Below, piece after piece: positions 24,568-32,375 of a stretch of 40,148 nucleotides of DNA. A program made the position numbers and the translations under genes. The stretch covers positions 1 to 40,148 of the forward strand of contig CAYYHA010000012.1 of NCBI GenBank assembly GCA_964471535.1, given 5' to 3'. Below the pieces are notes generated by a model, which saw nothing but the letters and a program-made list of their open reading frames with translations, was not told the origin of the DNA and did no database searches. Source of the stretch: CAYYHA01 sp964471535 (GTDB taxonomy: Bacteria > Myxococcota > Myxococcia > SLRQ01). Position 1 is the stretch's first letter, and the number at the start of each line of letters is the position of its first letter.

Positions 24568-24596
24568 TTGACACCCCGGGGGGCCGTCGCTAGGTT
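24568..24596 (+). promoter_or_regulatory. Promoter for the 24606 gene and protease operon, possibly leaderless
   Basis: A perfect -35 TTGACA (24568-24573), 17 bp, TAGGTT (24591-24596), then nine bases to the ATG at 24606. The expected start of transcription falls on or beside the start codon. Upstream, CCGCCTG/CAGGCGG (24484-24490, 24496-24502) forms a 7-bp hairpin that might end the divergent side. Confidence 0.5.
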
Positions 24597-24605
24597 CCGC
24601 CGGCC

Positions 24606-24857
24606 ATGGAAATCCCCAACGAGGATCATCTGTTCGACATTCGGGTTGTCGACCGTCACATCAGCAAGGGCCTCACCACCCGCAAGGACCACGAGAAGTT
24701 CCTCGCCTCGCTGCCGGATCTCGCCGAGCAGGCGGAGCTCGTGGACGTCGCGCTGGGCACTGGCGAGAAGAAGATCGGGGAGCCCGGCGGCGACGCCCCC
24801 GCGGAGAGCGGCGCCGGCACGGCCGACGAGGGCGCAGGCGCCGGTGCGGAGAGCTGA
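24606..24857 (+). CDS. Small conserved-looking protein with acidic tail
   Basis: 83 residues, not assigned to a family. The first ~58 residues are ordered-looking and charged (HLFDIRVVDRHISKG, RKDHEKFLASLPDLAEQAE, a closing GTGEKKIG), then a Gly/Ala/Glu/Asp-rich tail. Met at 24606 sits just behind a good promoter and has no ribosome site. It overlaps the start of the protease gene by 14 bases, so it heads a coupled operon with degP-like, xth and the DUF1844 gene. Reality of the gene is supported by promoter position and overlap rather than by family recognition. Confidence 0.65.
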   Translation: MEIPNEDHLFDIRVVDRHISKGLTTRKDHEKFLASLPDLAEQAELVDVALGTGEKKIGEPGGDAPAESGAGTADEGAGAGAES

Positions 24858-26172
24858 CGCGCCCATCGCTTGGGCGCTGCTCCTCGCTGCAGGGCTCGGG
24901 CTGGCAGCCCTCCCCCACACGGCCTTCGCAGACCGCGAGACCCGGCGAACGCCGGTGGTCCGCGTGGTGGAGCAGGCGGCGGACGCGGTGGTGAGCATCT
25001 CCACCGACGAGCGGGTTCGCATCCGCGTCGATGATGGGATCGACCGCTACTACCGCCGCTGGGGTCGGCCGCGCCATTACCGGGAGGGTTACCGGGAGGC
25101 CGCTCTCGGCTCGGGCGTGATCCTCCACCCCGACGGCTACGTGGTCACCAACTACCACGTGGTGCGGCGAGGGGCGCGCATCCGCGTCCACCTGCGGGAT
25201 GGGCGCGAGCTGCTCGCGAAGGTGGTGGGCACCGATCCCGACTCGGACCTCGCGGTGCTGAAGGTCCCCGCGGGGAAGGGCCTCCCCTTTCTGGCGCTGG
25301 CGAAAGACGGTGACGTGATGCTCGGCGAGACGGTGCTTGCCATCGGCAACCCCTTCGGCCTCTCCCACACGGTCTCCACGGGTATCGTCAGCGCGGTGGG
25401 CCGCAACATCGAGGCGGACGGACGCACCTTCTTCGACTTCATCCAGACCGACGCCTCCATCAACCCGGGCAACTCGGGGGGACCGCTCATCAACCTCGAC
25501 GGCGAGGTCGTGGGCATCAACACGGCCATCTACGGGGAGGCGCAGGGCATCGGCTTCGCCATTCCCGCGGCACGCGTCCGCCGAGTGGTGCAGGACCTCG
25601 TCGACTACGGCGAGGTGCGGGAGCCCTGGCTGGGGCTGCTCGTGGACGACATCGAGGGCTCCGACGGGGTCGTCGTCGCCGCGCGGATGCGGCACTCGCC
25701 CGCCCGCAAGATCCGTCCGGGTGACGTGATCCTAGCCATCGATGACCACCCCATCTCGGGGCGCGACGAGTACCGCCATCGCCTACGCGACGTCCCCGTG
25801 GGACACCGGGCGACCTTCACGGTCCGGCGGGGAACCCGAACCTTCACGGCCGAGGTGGTCCCCACCGACGTCCCCGCCGAAGCGGCCGACGAGCTGCTCT
25901 CGCTCCGGGTGGGCATCGAAGTCGGCGTGCAGCGCTTCCGGGACCGCTATGGCAATCGCGTCGACGGGCTGGTCGTGGCCTCGGTGACGCGCGGTACGCC
26001 TGCGGCCCGAGTGGGCCTCGCGCCCGGCGATCTGATTCGCGGCGTCAACGCGCAGCCGGTGGAAAGCCAGGCCGATCTGCGCCGCCTCGTCCTGCAGGCA
26101 CAGAAGGGCGGCGAGCTCCACCTTGCCATCCAGCGGGGATACAACCTCTACGAGGTCGCCTTCAAACTGTGA
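24844..26172 (+). CDS. DegP/HtrA-type periplasmic serine protease with two PDZ domains
   Basis: 442 residues. The signal peptide (about 1-29) ends in HTAFA before DRE. The trypsin-like domain has the full triad: His105 (VVTNYHVV), Asp135 (DPDSDLAVLK), Ser211 (NPGNSGGPL). Two PDZ domains follow: about 235-325 (SPARKIRPGDVILAIDDH) and 345-442 (TPAARVGLAPGDLIRGVNAQ). HtrA proteases degrade or refold damaged envelope proteins. The GTG at 24844 gives a normal signal peptide; the frame is open further upstream but would read through the previous gene. A Tyr/Arg-rich stretch (DRYYRRWGRPRHYREGYRE) precedes the protease core. It ends TGATG with xth. Confidence 0.92.
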   Translation: MRRADAPIAWALLLAAGLGLAALPHTAFADRETRRTPVVRVVEQAADAVVSISTDERVRIRVDDGIDRYYRRWGRPRHYREGYREAALGSGVILHPDGYVVTNYHVVRRGARIRVHLRDGRELLAKVVGTDPDSDLAVLKVPAGKGLPFLALAKDGDVMLGETVLAIGNPFGLSHTVSTGIVSAVGRNIEADGRTFFDFIQTDASINPGNSGGPLINLDGEVVGINTAIYGEAQGIGFAIPAARVRRVVQDLVDYGEVREPWLGLLVDDIEGSDGVVVAARMRHSPARKIRPGDVILAIDDHPISGRDEYRHRLRDVPVGHRATFTVRRGTRTFTAEVVPTDVPAEAADELLSLRVGIEVGVQRFRDRYGNRVDGLVVASVTRGTPAARVGLAPGDLIRGVNAQPVESQADLRRLVLQAQKGGELHLAIQRGYNLYEVAFKL

Positions 26173-26972
26173 TGCGCGTCGTCTCCTGGAACGTCAACGG
26201 GCTGCGCGCCGCCGCACGCAAGGGATTCCTCGACTGGTTGCACGGCTCTGGCGCGGATGTGGTCGGAGTGCAGGAGACACGCTGCCTGCCCGAGCAGCTC
26301 GATCCCGAGCTGCTCTCGCCACCCGGCTTCTGGTCGCAGCTCGTGCCGGCGCAGCGGAAGGGATACTCGGGCGTGGCGCTCTACGCCCGGCGCCCCCCCG
26401 ATACGATCGCCACCGAGCTGGGCGAGGCGCGCTTCGACGCGGAGGGTCGCCTGCAGGTCGCCCGCTTCGGCCGGCTGGTCGTCGCGAACGTGTACTTCCC
26501 CAACGGCAACGGCACGCAGCGCGACAACAGCCGGGTGCCCTACAAGCTGGACTTCTACCGCGCGCTCTTCGAGCGGGTGCAGCGGCTGCGCCGCGGCGGC
26601 CTCCGCGTGCTCGTCATGGGCGACTTCAACACCGCGCACCGCGAGATCGACCTCGCACGGCCCAAGGAGAACCAGAAGACGAGTGGCTTCTTGCCCGAAG
26701 AGCGTGCCGAGCTAGACCGGTGGATCCGCGCCGGCTGGGTGGACACCTTCCGACATCTCCACCCCGACGAACCAGGTCACTACAGCTGGTGGTCGCAGCG
26801 GCAGGGCGCGCGGGCACGAAACGTGGGCTGGCGGATCGACTACGTGCTCGCCTCACCCAACGTGCTGCCCTTCCTGCAGGATGCCTACATCTGGAAGGAG
26901 GTGCAGGGCTCGGACCACGCCCCCGTTGGGGTCGACTTGGACCCCAGGGTGGTTACACTCGCTTCACCATGA
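26172..26972 (+). CDS. xth: Exodeoxyribonuclease III (AP endonuclease family)
   Basis: 266 residues of the ExoIII/APE1 fold. Motifs: SWNVNGLRAA, QETR with metal-binding Glu35, NVYFPNGN, VMGDFNTAH, and the terminal SDHAPVGVDL, all containing catalytic residues. It acts at abasic sites and 3' blocked ends in base-excision repair. The ATG at 26172 overlaps the protease stop by one base (TGATG); a GTG three bases earlier is possible. The gene ends ATGA with the DUF1844 gene. The pairing with an envelope protease is probably only transcriptional convenience. Confidence 0.94.
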   Translation: MRVVSWNVNGLRAAARKGFLDWLHGSGADVVGVQETRCLPEQLDPELLSPPGFWSQLVPAQRKGYSGVALYARRPPDTIATELGEARFDAEGRLQVARFGRLVVANVYFPNGNGTQRDNSRVPYKLDFYRALFERVQRLRRGGLRVLVMGDFNTAHREIDLARPKENQKTSGFLPEERAELDRWIRAGWVDTFRHLHPDEPGHYSWWSQRQGARARNVGWRIDYVLASPNVLPFLQDAYIWKEVQGSDHAPVGVDLDPRVVTLASP

Positions 26973-27340
26973 GTGAGGACGCCAAGACCACCCCCGAGCA
27001 GCGAGCGCAGGCGTCGCGGGACTTCGACGCCGCGGCGGAGAAAGTCGACGCAGAGACGACGCACAAGACGCCGCCCGTCGACTTCAGCACCTTCGTCCTC
27101 TCCATGGCGAGCTCCGCTCTGATCCATCTGGGTGAGACGGAGCATCCCGAGTCGGGCGAGCGGACGGTGAACCTTCCCCTGGCTCGTCAGACCATCGACA
27201 TGCTGGCGATGCTGGAGAAGAAGACCGCCGGTAACCTGGAGCGAGACGAGGAGCGGCTCTTGCAGGCCGTTCTCTACGATCTGCGCCTTCGCTTCGTCGC
27301 CGCCGCCGAGCGCCGCGGCGTCGAGCACGGGCAAAGCTGA
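26969..27340 (+). CDS. DUF1844-family protein
   Basis: 123 residues. The core VDFSTFVLSMASSALIHLGE...NLPLARQTIDMLAMLEKKTAGNL...EERLLQAVLYDLRLRFV matches the DUF1844 family, short helical proteins of unknown function in Deltaproteobacteria-related lineages and elsewhere. An acidic, Ala-rich N-terminus of about 35 residues precedes it. ATG overlaps the xth stop (ATGA). Last gene of the 24606-27340 operon, converging on the 27376 gene. Confidence 0.85.
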   Translation: MSEDAKTTPEQRAQASRDFDAAAEKVDAETTHKTPPVDFSTFVLSMASSALIHLGETEHPESGERTVNLPLARQTIDMLAMLEKKTAGNLERDEERLLQAVLYDLRLRFVAAAERRGVEHGQS

Positions 27341-27375
27341 CAAGGCCGGGTGTGGGGCGCGAAGGGTGAGCGAGG

Positions 27376-28215
27376 CTAGGCCTCACCGCGCGCCTTCGCC
27401 GAGGGCACGGTGGGATCTTCGGCCGCCTCCTCGCCCGAGGCTTTGGCTGGGTCCTCGGCTGCCGGCGCGTCGGCGGCGTCCGCGGGTGCCGCCTCGGCCG
27501 GCAGGGCCGACTCGACCTGTCCCGGGGCGGGCAGCGCCTCGACCTCCTCGTCCCGGGCCTCTGCACCGGGCTCGGTGAGCCCTGCGGTGGAGGGCACGCC
27601 GGAGAAGCGGACGGCGGGCGGCGAAGCCACCTCGGGAGCCACGCGGCGGCGCCGCCGCTCGCGCCGCTCGGCCATCGACCGCCCCTTGCGGAAGGCGGCA
27701 GCACCTGCGACGCCGGCGAGGAGCCCGGTCGCAACGAAGGCAGCGAGGTGGACCGGCCGGGCGAGGAGCCCCTCGGCCCCCACCGACAGGTACCGGACGA
27801 AGAGCATCCAGGCGAGGGCGAAGAGCGCCGCACCGATGCAGAGCCGGTAGGGGCGGTCGTCGAAGATCCACGCGACGAGCCAAGCGAGGAGCGGGAGGGA
27901 GACGAGCAGGCCAAAACCATCGGCGAGGGCCGACAGCAGATCGGCCGCCACCCCCGCTTCGATATGCGGCCCGCCCTCGAGCAGTGGCGCGAGCACTCCG
28001 AGTGCGAGGCCCAGGTTGAGCAGGGCACCCAGCAGCATGGCCAGCGTCCCCAAGGCCAGCGCACGCTGCACCGCCGCCGCGAAGGCGCGCAGCCGCTCGA
28101 TGGCACCGGTCACAGGGCCTGGAGGCGGCTTCGCTGCGGGCGCCTCCGGTCGGCTCCCCGCCGCGGCAGCCTGCACCTCGCCCGGCGTACTCGCGCCTTC
28201 GCTCGCGTCACCCAT
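27376..28215 (-). CDS. Multi-pass membrane protein with Ala/Pro/Glu-rich ends, unknown function
   Basis: 279 residues. After a ~35-residue disordered N-terminus come four to five predicted membrane helices (for example GTLAMLLGALLNLGLALGVL, VSLPLLAWLVAWIF, LCIGAALFALAWMLFV, LAAFVATGLLAGVAGAAAF). A cluster of basic residues (ERRERRRRR) marks the cytoplasmic side, and a long acidic Ala/Glu/Pro tail (~100 residues) follows. I do not recognise a family. ATG at 28213-28215 has AGGACGAAGG upstream and overlaps the truA stop by 8 bp. Confidence 0.7.
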   Translation of the reverse strand: MGDASEGASTPGEVQAAAAGSRPEAPAAKPPPGPVTGAIERLRAFAAAVQRALALGTLAMLLGALLNLGLALGVLAPLLEGGPHIEAGVAADLLSALADGFGLLVSLPLLAWLVAWIFDDRPYRLCIGAALFALAWMLFVRYLSVGAEGLLARPVHLAAFVATGLLAGVAGAAAFRKGRSMAERRERRRRRVAPEVASPPAVRFSGVPSTAGLTEPGAEARDEEVEALPAPGQVESALPAEAAPADAADAPAAEDPAKASGEEAAEDPTVPSAKARGEA

Positions 28216-28969
28216 GGGCCTTCGTCCTGTCTCCATAGTACACGGCCACCAGGGTGAGCCCATGGGCCGGCGCCGTGCGGCCCGCTTGGGCGCGATCACC
28301 CGAGGCGAGGATCTCGGGAATGCGAGCGGGGTCGATGCGTCCCTGCCCTACGTCGACCAAGGTACCGGCGATACTTCGCACCATGAAGCGGAGGAAGGCG
28401 GTGCCCTCCACCTCGATCTCCAGTTCGGGCCCGCTGCCCCGGACCTCGACCGCCCGGAGGGTCCGCACGGTGGTCTTCGCCTCGCAGCCCTGGGCACGGA
28501 AGGCGCTGAAGTCATGGGTGCCACGCAGATGGGCGGCCGCTTCTCGCATCGCTGCGAGGTCCAGGGGGCCGCGCACGTGCCAGCACCGGCGTGCCCGCAG
28601 CGGACTTCGGACGGGGTGGTTCCAGAGGCGGTAGCGGTAGGTCTTGCCGCGGGCGTCGCGCCGGGGATCGAAGTCCGGAGGTGCCAGCTCCGCCGAGCGG
28701 ACGGCGAGGTCCTCGGGGAGCAGCGCGTTGAGCCCGTGGACGAAGGCGGTCAGCGGCAGGACGCGGGGCGGATCGAAGGCGCAGACCATGCCCTCGGCAT
28801 GCACGCCCGCATCGGTGCGCCCCGCTCCCGCGACCACGATGCGGCGCTCGCTCTTGACCAGGCGTGCGATCGCGGCCTCGAGGGTTCCCTGCACCGTGCG
28901 CCGGCCCGGCTGCACCTGCCAGCCGGCGAAATCGCTGCCGTCGTACTCGACGACGAGGCGAACGCGCAT
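28208..28969 (-). CDS. truA: tRNA pseudouridine(38-40) synthase
   Basis: 253 residues. Catalytic Asp53 lies in GAGRTDAGVHAEG. Other family elements: VEYDGSDFAGWQVQPGRRTVQG, DARGKTYRYRLWN, GTHDFSAFRA and FLRFMVRSIAGTLVDVGQG. It isomerises uridines 38-40 in tRNA anticodon arms. ATG at 28967-28969 overlaps the stop of the barrel gene by one base (TGATG), so it is translated as part of that operon. Confidence 0.95.
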   Translation of the reverse strand: MRVRLVVEYDGSDFAGWQVQPGRRTVQGTLEAAIARLVKSERRIVVAGAGRTDAGVHAEGMVCAFDPPRVLPLTAFVHGLNALLPEDLAVRSAELAPPDFDPRRDARGKTYRYRLWNHPVRSPLRARRCWHVRGPLDLAAMREAAAHLRGTHDFSAFRAQGCEAKTTVRTLRAVEVRGSGPELEIEVEGTAFLRFMVRSIAGTLVDVGQGRIDPARIPEILASGDRAQAGRTAPAHGLTLVAVYYGDRTKAHG

Positions 28970-29607
28970 CAGAACTCGATGGCGAGGCCCGCCGACCAGG
29001 TGGTGTCGGAGAGGTCGAAGGCGGGGCTGCCCAGGCCGTCGAGCTGGAGGCGCATGAACTCGAAGTAGAGATACGAGTTGTCCACGCCGCTCGAGCGCTG
29101 GAAGTCGGTCGCCAGACGAGGGTCGAGAAAATCGAGGAGGAACATCAACCCGGCGCCGTAGCGCAGGCCGAACTGGCCCCCCTGCGCCAGCTCCCCGTCG
29201 TCGGTCGCCGCCACCGCGCCGGTGCCGTCGAGGATCCACCACACCGTGTAGTCGAGACCGACCCGGACGAAGGGCACGAAGGGGATGCCCCAGCGGTGGG
29301 CCATGGTGTCGAAGCGGTAGCTCGCGGTGACTTCGATGGGCAACCAGTTGAAGACCGTGGTGTCGGGAGCCGGGCGGCCGTCGTTGAAGCGCGCCTTGCC
29401 CACCGCCTGGGAGAAGCCCACGCCGAGCCCCACGTCCACCTGGCCCACGGCCTGCCACACGGCCCGCTCGAGGCGGAGCCGGAACATCAGCTCCACGTCG
29501 TCACCGAAGATGTCGCGGTAGGGGGTCTCGCCGGAAAGGCTCGGCTCACTGTCCACCTCGGGACGGTAGGGCCCGAGGTCCACCTCGAAGAACCACCCCT
29601 CGCTCGC
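28969..29607 (-). CDS. Outer-membrane beta-barrel protein (MXAN_2562-like), 5' end out of frame
   Basis: About 212 residues in this frame. Alternating hydrophobic/polar strands with many aromatic residues (GWFFEVDLGPYRPEV, WLPIEVTASYRFDTM, FGLRYGAGLMFLLDF, YLYFEFMRLQLDG) end in a terminal Phe (WSAGLAIEF), the usual mark of an outer-membrane barrel. No start codon or signal peptide is available in this frame. The fitting signal peptide (WPLLLLPGLLLAPVPARAQA) lies just upstream but in the frame of the preceding gene, and the two meet near 29596-29612, with one extra base or two missing. This is either a sequencing error or a real frameshift. Pairing with a MYXO-CTERM protein supports the MXAN_2561/2562-type locus. 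Confidence 0.65.
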   Translation of the reverse strand, partial: ASEGWFFEVDLGPYRPEVDSEPSLSGETPYRDIFGDDVELMFRLRLERAVWQAVGQVDVGLGVGFSQAVGKARFNDGRPAPDTTVFNWLPIEVTASYRFDTMAHRWGIPFVPFVRVGLDYTVWWILDGTGAVAATDDGELAQGGQFGLRYGAGLMFLLDFLDPRLATDFQRSSGVDNSYLYFEFMRLQLDGLGSPAFDLSDTTWSAGLAIEF

Positions 29608-30544
29608 TGCTGGCGGTCGCCTGGGCCCGCGCTGGCACCGGAGCGAGGAGGAGGCCCGGAAGCAGGAGCAGCGGCCAGCGGGGCCAGCGGCGCAGGCGCC
29701 GGCGGCGCGCGGCGGGCAGGAGCAGCGCCAACGCACCGAAGAGCGCGAGCCACCCGGCGTCCCCACCCCCGCTCTGGCAGCCCGTCGCCTGTCCCCCCTT
29801 GCTCTTGTAGTACTCCCAGAAGTCGCGGGTGGGCGCCGGCGTCGCGAGGACGCCACTGGCGGGGTCCGAGGAGACGTTGCCCACGTCGTCGACCGCGACC
29901 ACCCAGACCTCGTAGGTGACGCCGTTCTCCAGACCTGTGAGCGTGCCGCTACGGAGCGAGGCGGGCGTCAGCGTGGGCCCCTCGCTGGGCTCGTCCATGC
30001 TGCCGGCGATGCGGTAGCGGATACGGTGCCCAAAGAGGTCGGCGGGTGCCTCGCCCGGATACGACCACTCCACGCGGACGAGGCTGTCGCCGGCCTCGAT
30101 GCGGTCGACCTGTGGCGCCGAAGGTCGCACGGTGTCCACGACCACCTCGAGAGAGGCGGTCACCTCCACCATCCCGCCGGAGAGGCGCAGGCAGACGTAG
30201 CGGGTGGCATCCACGGCGTCACAACCGGGCACGACCTGGCTTGCCCGCACCGTCGTCGTCGCGGTCGCCTGCGCGGGATCGTAGACCTCGACGTCCGCGA
30301 GGCGGGTGTCGTAGGTGCAAGTCGAGGCCTCGGAGACGTAGACGTCCACGCGCTGGGACGAGGAGGGCTCGTTGTCGAGGGACCAGGTGAACGCATGGGC
30401 ACTGTCCGCCTCACAGTCGGAGAGGGCCAGCTCCGGGGTGGCCCCCTCCACCCACTCGAGACGCGCCACCCGCGTCGCCTCCTGTGCGGCGGCAGCGAAT
30501 GGCAAAGAGAGCACGAGCAGCGAGCAAGAGATGAGGCGACACAT
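29546..30544 (-). CDS. Fibronectin-III protein with MYXO-CTERM-like anchor, running into the next gene's signal peptide
   Basis: 332 residues as read. A signal peptide (1-20, ending FAAAAQ) is followed by a Cys-containing domain (C44, C76, C108, C118). Then comes one fibronectin type III domain (about 141-236: VRVEWSYPG, LTGLENGVTYEVWVVAVDD) and a MYXO-CTERM-like tail: Cys256, hydrophobic GWLALFGALALLLPAA, then RRRR (280-283). Such tails direct anchoring at the myxobacterial surface. No stop follows the Arg cluster; the frame continues through what looks like the signal peptide of the barrel protein (285-308) and ends at 29546. The true C-terminus should be near residue 283 (about 29696). Start is ATG at 30544; asd lies 172 bp upstream. 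Confidence 0.72.
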   Translation of the reverse strand: MCRLISCSLLVLSLPFAAAAQEATRVARLEWVEGATPELALSDCEADSAHAFTWSLDNEPSSSQRVDVYVSEASTCTYDTRLADVEVYDPAQATATTTVRASQVVPGCDAVDATRYVCLRLSGGMVEVTASLEVVVDTVRPSAPQVDRIEAGDSLVRVEWSYPGEAPADLFGHRIRYRIAGSMDEPSEGPTLTPASLRSGTLTGLENGVTYEVWVVAVDDVGNVSSDPASGVLATPAPTRDFWEYYKSKGGQATGCQSGGGDAGWLALFGALALLLPAARRRRLRRWPRWPLLLLPGLLLAPVPARAQATASSERGVVLRGGPRALPSRGGQ

Positions 30545-30716
30545 CGTGGCGCTGTTTGTAGCAACCCCCGGGCCAAGCGGCCAGAAGCCATCGCAGCGCC
30601 GAAGAACCTTGCAGGGCCCCCCACATCGGGACAATTTGTCACCGCCGCCCCCTCCCGCGCCGCTCGGTCCTGCCACGATGACAAGGCGGACGGGAGGCCG
30701 GCTTCGGAGCTGCGGA

Positions 30717-31736
30717 TCAGAGGTGCTCGGCAGCGAGGCACTCGGCGATCTGCACCGCATTGGTCGCCGCGCCCTTCCGCACGTTGTCGGCCACCACGAA
30801 GAGTTCGAGACCGTTGGGGTCGATGAGGTCGCGACGGATGCGCCCCACGAGGGTGGCATCGTCACCGGAAGCGAGCAGCGGCATGGGATAGACCTGCTCC
30901 TCCGGTGCGTCGAGCACCTTCACGCCGGGCGCCGCGGCGAGGATCTCGCGTGCGGTCTCGGGGGCGAGGGGCTCGCGCGTCGAGAGGGCGACCGACTCGC
31001 TGTGGCCGAAGAAGACGGGCACCCGGACGCAGGTGGCGCTGACCGGGAGGTCCGGTGCGTGGAGGATCTTCCGCGTCTCCCGCACCATCTTCATCTCCTC
31101 GCGCGTGTACCCGCTGTCCTCGAAGACGTCGATCTGCGGGATGAGGTTGAAGGCGATGCGGTGAGGAAAGCAGCGCGCCTCCACGTCGAGGCTGTTGAAG
31201 AGACGCCGGGTCTGCTCCGAGAGCTCCTCGATGCCCTTCTGTCCGGCGCCGGACACCGATTGGTAGGTGGAGACGCGCACCTGCGTGAGCCCCGCCGCCC
31301 GGTGCAGCGGGCTCAGCGCCACGACCAGTTGGATGGTGGAGCAGTTGGGGTTGGCGACGATGCCCTTCGCCTCGTAGCCCGCGAGGTCCTCCGGGTTGAC
31401 CTCGGGGACGACCAGCGGCACCTCGGGGTCCATCCGCCAGGCGCTGGAGTTGTCGACGACCACCGCACCGCTTCGGGCAGCGATGGGTGCGAAGTGTCGC
31501 GACACCTCGCTGCCGGCGGAGAAGAGGGCGAGATCGACCCCCTCGAAGGCATCCTCGGTGAGGCGCCGCACCTCCACCTCCTGCCCCCGGAAGGCGATCT
31601 TCTCTCCCTCGCTGCGCTCACTCGCGAAGAGCCGCAGGGATCGCACCGGGAAGTCTCGTTCGGCGAGTACCTCGACCATCTCCCGGCCCACCGCACCGGT
31701 GGCGCCACAGACCGCGACGACGTAGCCCTCTGACAT
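30717..31736 (-). CDS. asd: Aspartate-semialdehyde dehydrogenase
   Basis: 339 residues. It reduces aspartyl phosphate to aspartate semialdehyde with NADPH, the branch point to lysine/diaminopimelate, threonine and methionine. Motifs: GATGAVG (11-17), SAGSEVSRHFAP, DNSSAWRMDPEVPLVVPEVN, and the catalytic Cys132 in VANPNCSTIQ. GAGQKGIEEL and the His/Arg region RVPVFFGHSES follow. The short form without long inserts is typical of Gram-positive-like and myxobacterial enzymes. ATG start at 31734-31736. Confidence 0.96.
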   Translation of the reverse strand: MSEGYVVAVCGATGAVGREMVEVLAERDFPVRSLRLFASERSEGEKIAFRGQEVEVRRLTEDAFEGVDLALFSAGSEVSRHFAPIAARSGAVVVDNSSAWRMDPEVPLVVPEVNPEDLAGYEAKGIVANPNCSTIQLVVALSPLHRAAGLTQVRVSTYQSVSGAGQKGIEELSEQTRRLFNSLDVEARCFPHRIAFNLIPQIDVFEDSGYTREEMKMVRETRKILHAPDLPVSATCVRVPVFFGHSESVALSTREPLAPETAREILAAAPGVKVLDAPEEQVYPMPLLASGDDATLVGRIRRDLIDPNGLELFVVADNVRKGAATNAVQIAECLAAEHL

Positions 31737-31876
31737 GACGCGTCAAGATGCGCCACTCGCCCGGTCGAGGCAAGGCCGGGGGAGACGAAGCCGGGTCAGA
31801 GGCAGCTACGAGGCGCTGCAACTGGGCTGAGGTGAAGTGGATCCGGCGGAGGCCGCCACGGTGCCCAAAGACGCGC

Positions 31877-31907
31877 GCGCCCCGGTGCCCGAGCGGCACC
31901 GGGGCGC
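31877..31907 (-). terminator. Strong hairpin after the DUF465-like gene
   Basis: A 13-bp perfect stem: GCGCCCCGGTGCC (31877-31889) pairs with GGCACCGGGGCGC (31895-31907) around a 5-nt loop. It lies 28 bp past the stop of the minus-strand DUF465-like gene. The T-run in that direction is weak (TCTTT), so termination may be inefficient or Rho-assisted. Confidence 0.5.
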
Positions 31908-31934
31908 AAACGACGTGCAGCGACAGGACCTTCC

Positions 31935-32141
31935 CTAGCTCGCAGCCTGCCGCTCGAGTGCGTAGATCGCGTCCTTCTTCTGAAGCTTCAGCTTCTTCAG
32001 TCGCCGGATTTCCGCCTCGTCCTCGACCGAGAACGACGCCTGCTTCTCGATCTCGGAAATCCGTTCCTCGAGGCGACGATGCTCCTCGAGGAGCTGCTCG
32101 ATGCTCGGCTTCGAGGGGGGCGTACTCCGGTTCCTTCGCAT
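31935..32141 (-). CDS. DUF465 (YdcH-like) small coiled-coil protein
   Basis: 68 residues. One helical hairpin: LLEEHRRLEERISEIEKQ, then DEAEIRRLKKLKLQKKDAIYALE. This is the whole of the YdcH/DUF465 family, whose function is not established. The ATG at 32139-32141 has AGGAGAC 6 nt upstream. The frame is open to 32288, but the Pro/Arg-rich extension does not fit the family. Followed by the strong hairpin at 31877. Confidence 0.85.
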   Translation of the reverse strand: MRRNRSTPPSKPSIEQLLEEHRRLEERISEIEKQASFSVEDEAEIRRLKKLKLQKKDAIYALERQAAS

Positions 32142-32196
32142 ACGGCGTCTCCTGTGGGCCCCAAACCGCCCTGGCGGACGGGACCGAGTGCGTTGA

Positions 32197-32297
32197 AACG
32201 CTTCGATGGCCGGCACCAGGTCGGCCGCCGTCCTGCCTCCCGTGAGGGGACCGTGGCGAGCGGGGAAGGTGGCCAGGGCTGGCGGCATCGAAGCGTT
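32197..32297. repeat. Long-range 12-bp inverted repeat
   Basis: AACGCTTCGATG (32197-32208) is the exact reverse complement of CATCGAAGCGTT (32286-32297), with 77 bp between. The pair lies in the 234-bp gap between tsaB and the DUF465-like gene, which otherwise shows no gene or clear promoter. It could form a long-stem RNA structure or bind a protein. Confidence 0.5.
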
Positions 32298-32375
32298 CGG
32301 GTTCGGCTCACGCGGACCGCGCCGCCCAGGGCCGGCGCGATCTGGAATTACGTTAGTGAGCGCGACACAGCCCCG

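Noticed and set aside
24430..24605. TPP riboswitch upstream of thiE
   Set aside because: The conserved CTGAGA and pyrophosphate-sensor elements are absent on the minus strand. Only a small hairpin is present.
30630..30640. GACAA/TTGTC inverted repeat before the MYXO-CTERM gene
   Set aside because: Five-base arms are too short to stand out from chance and no matching promoter was found.
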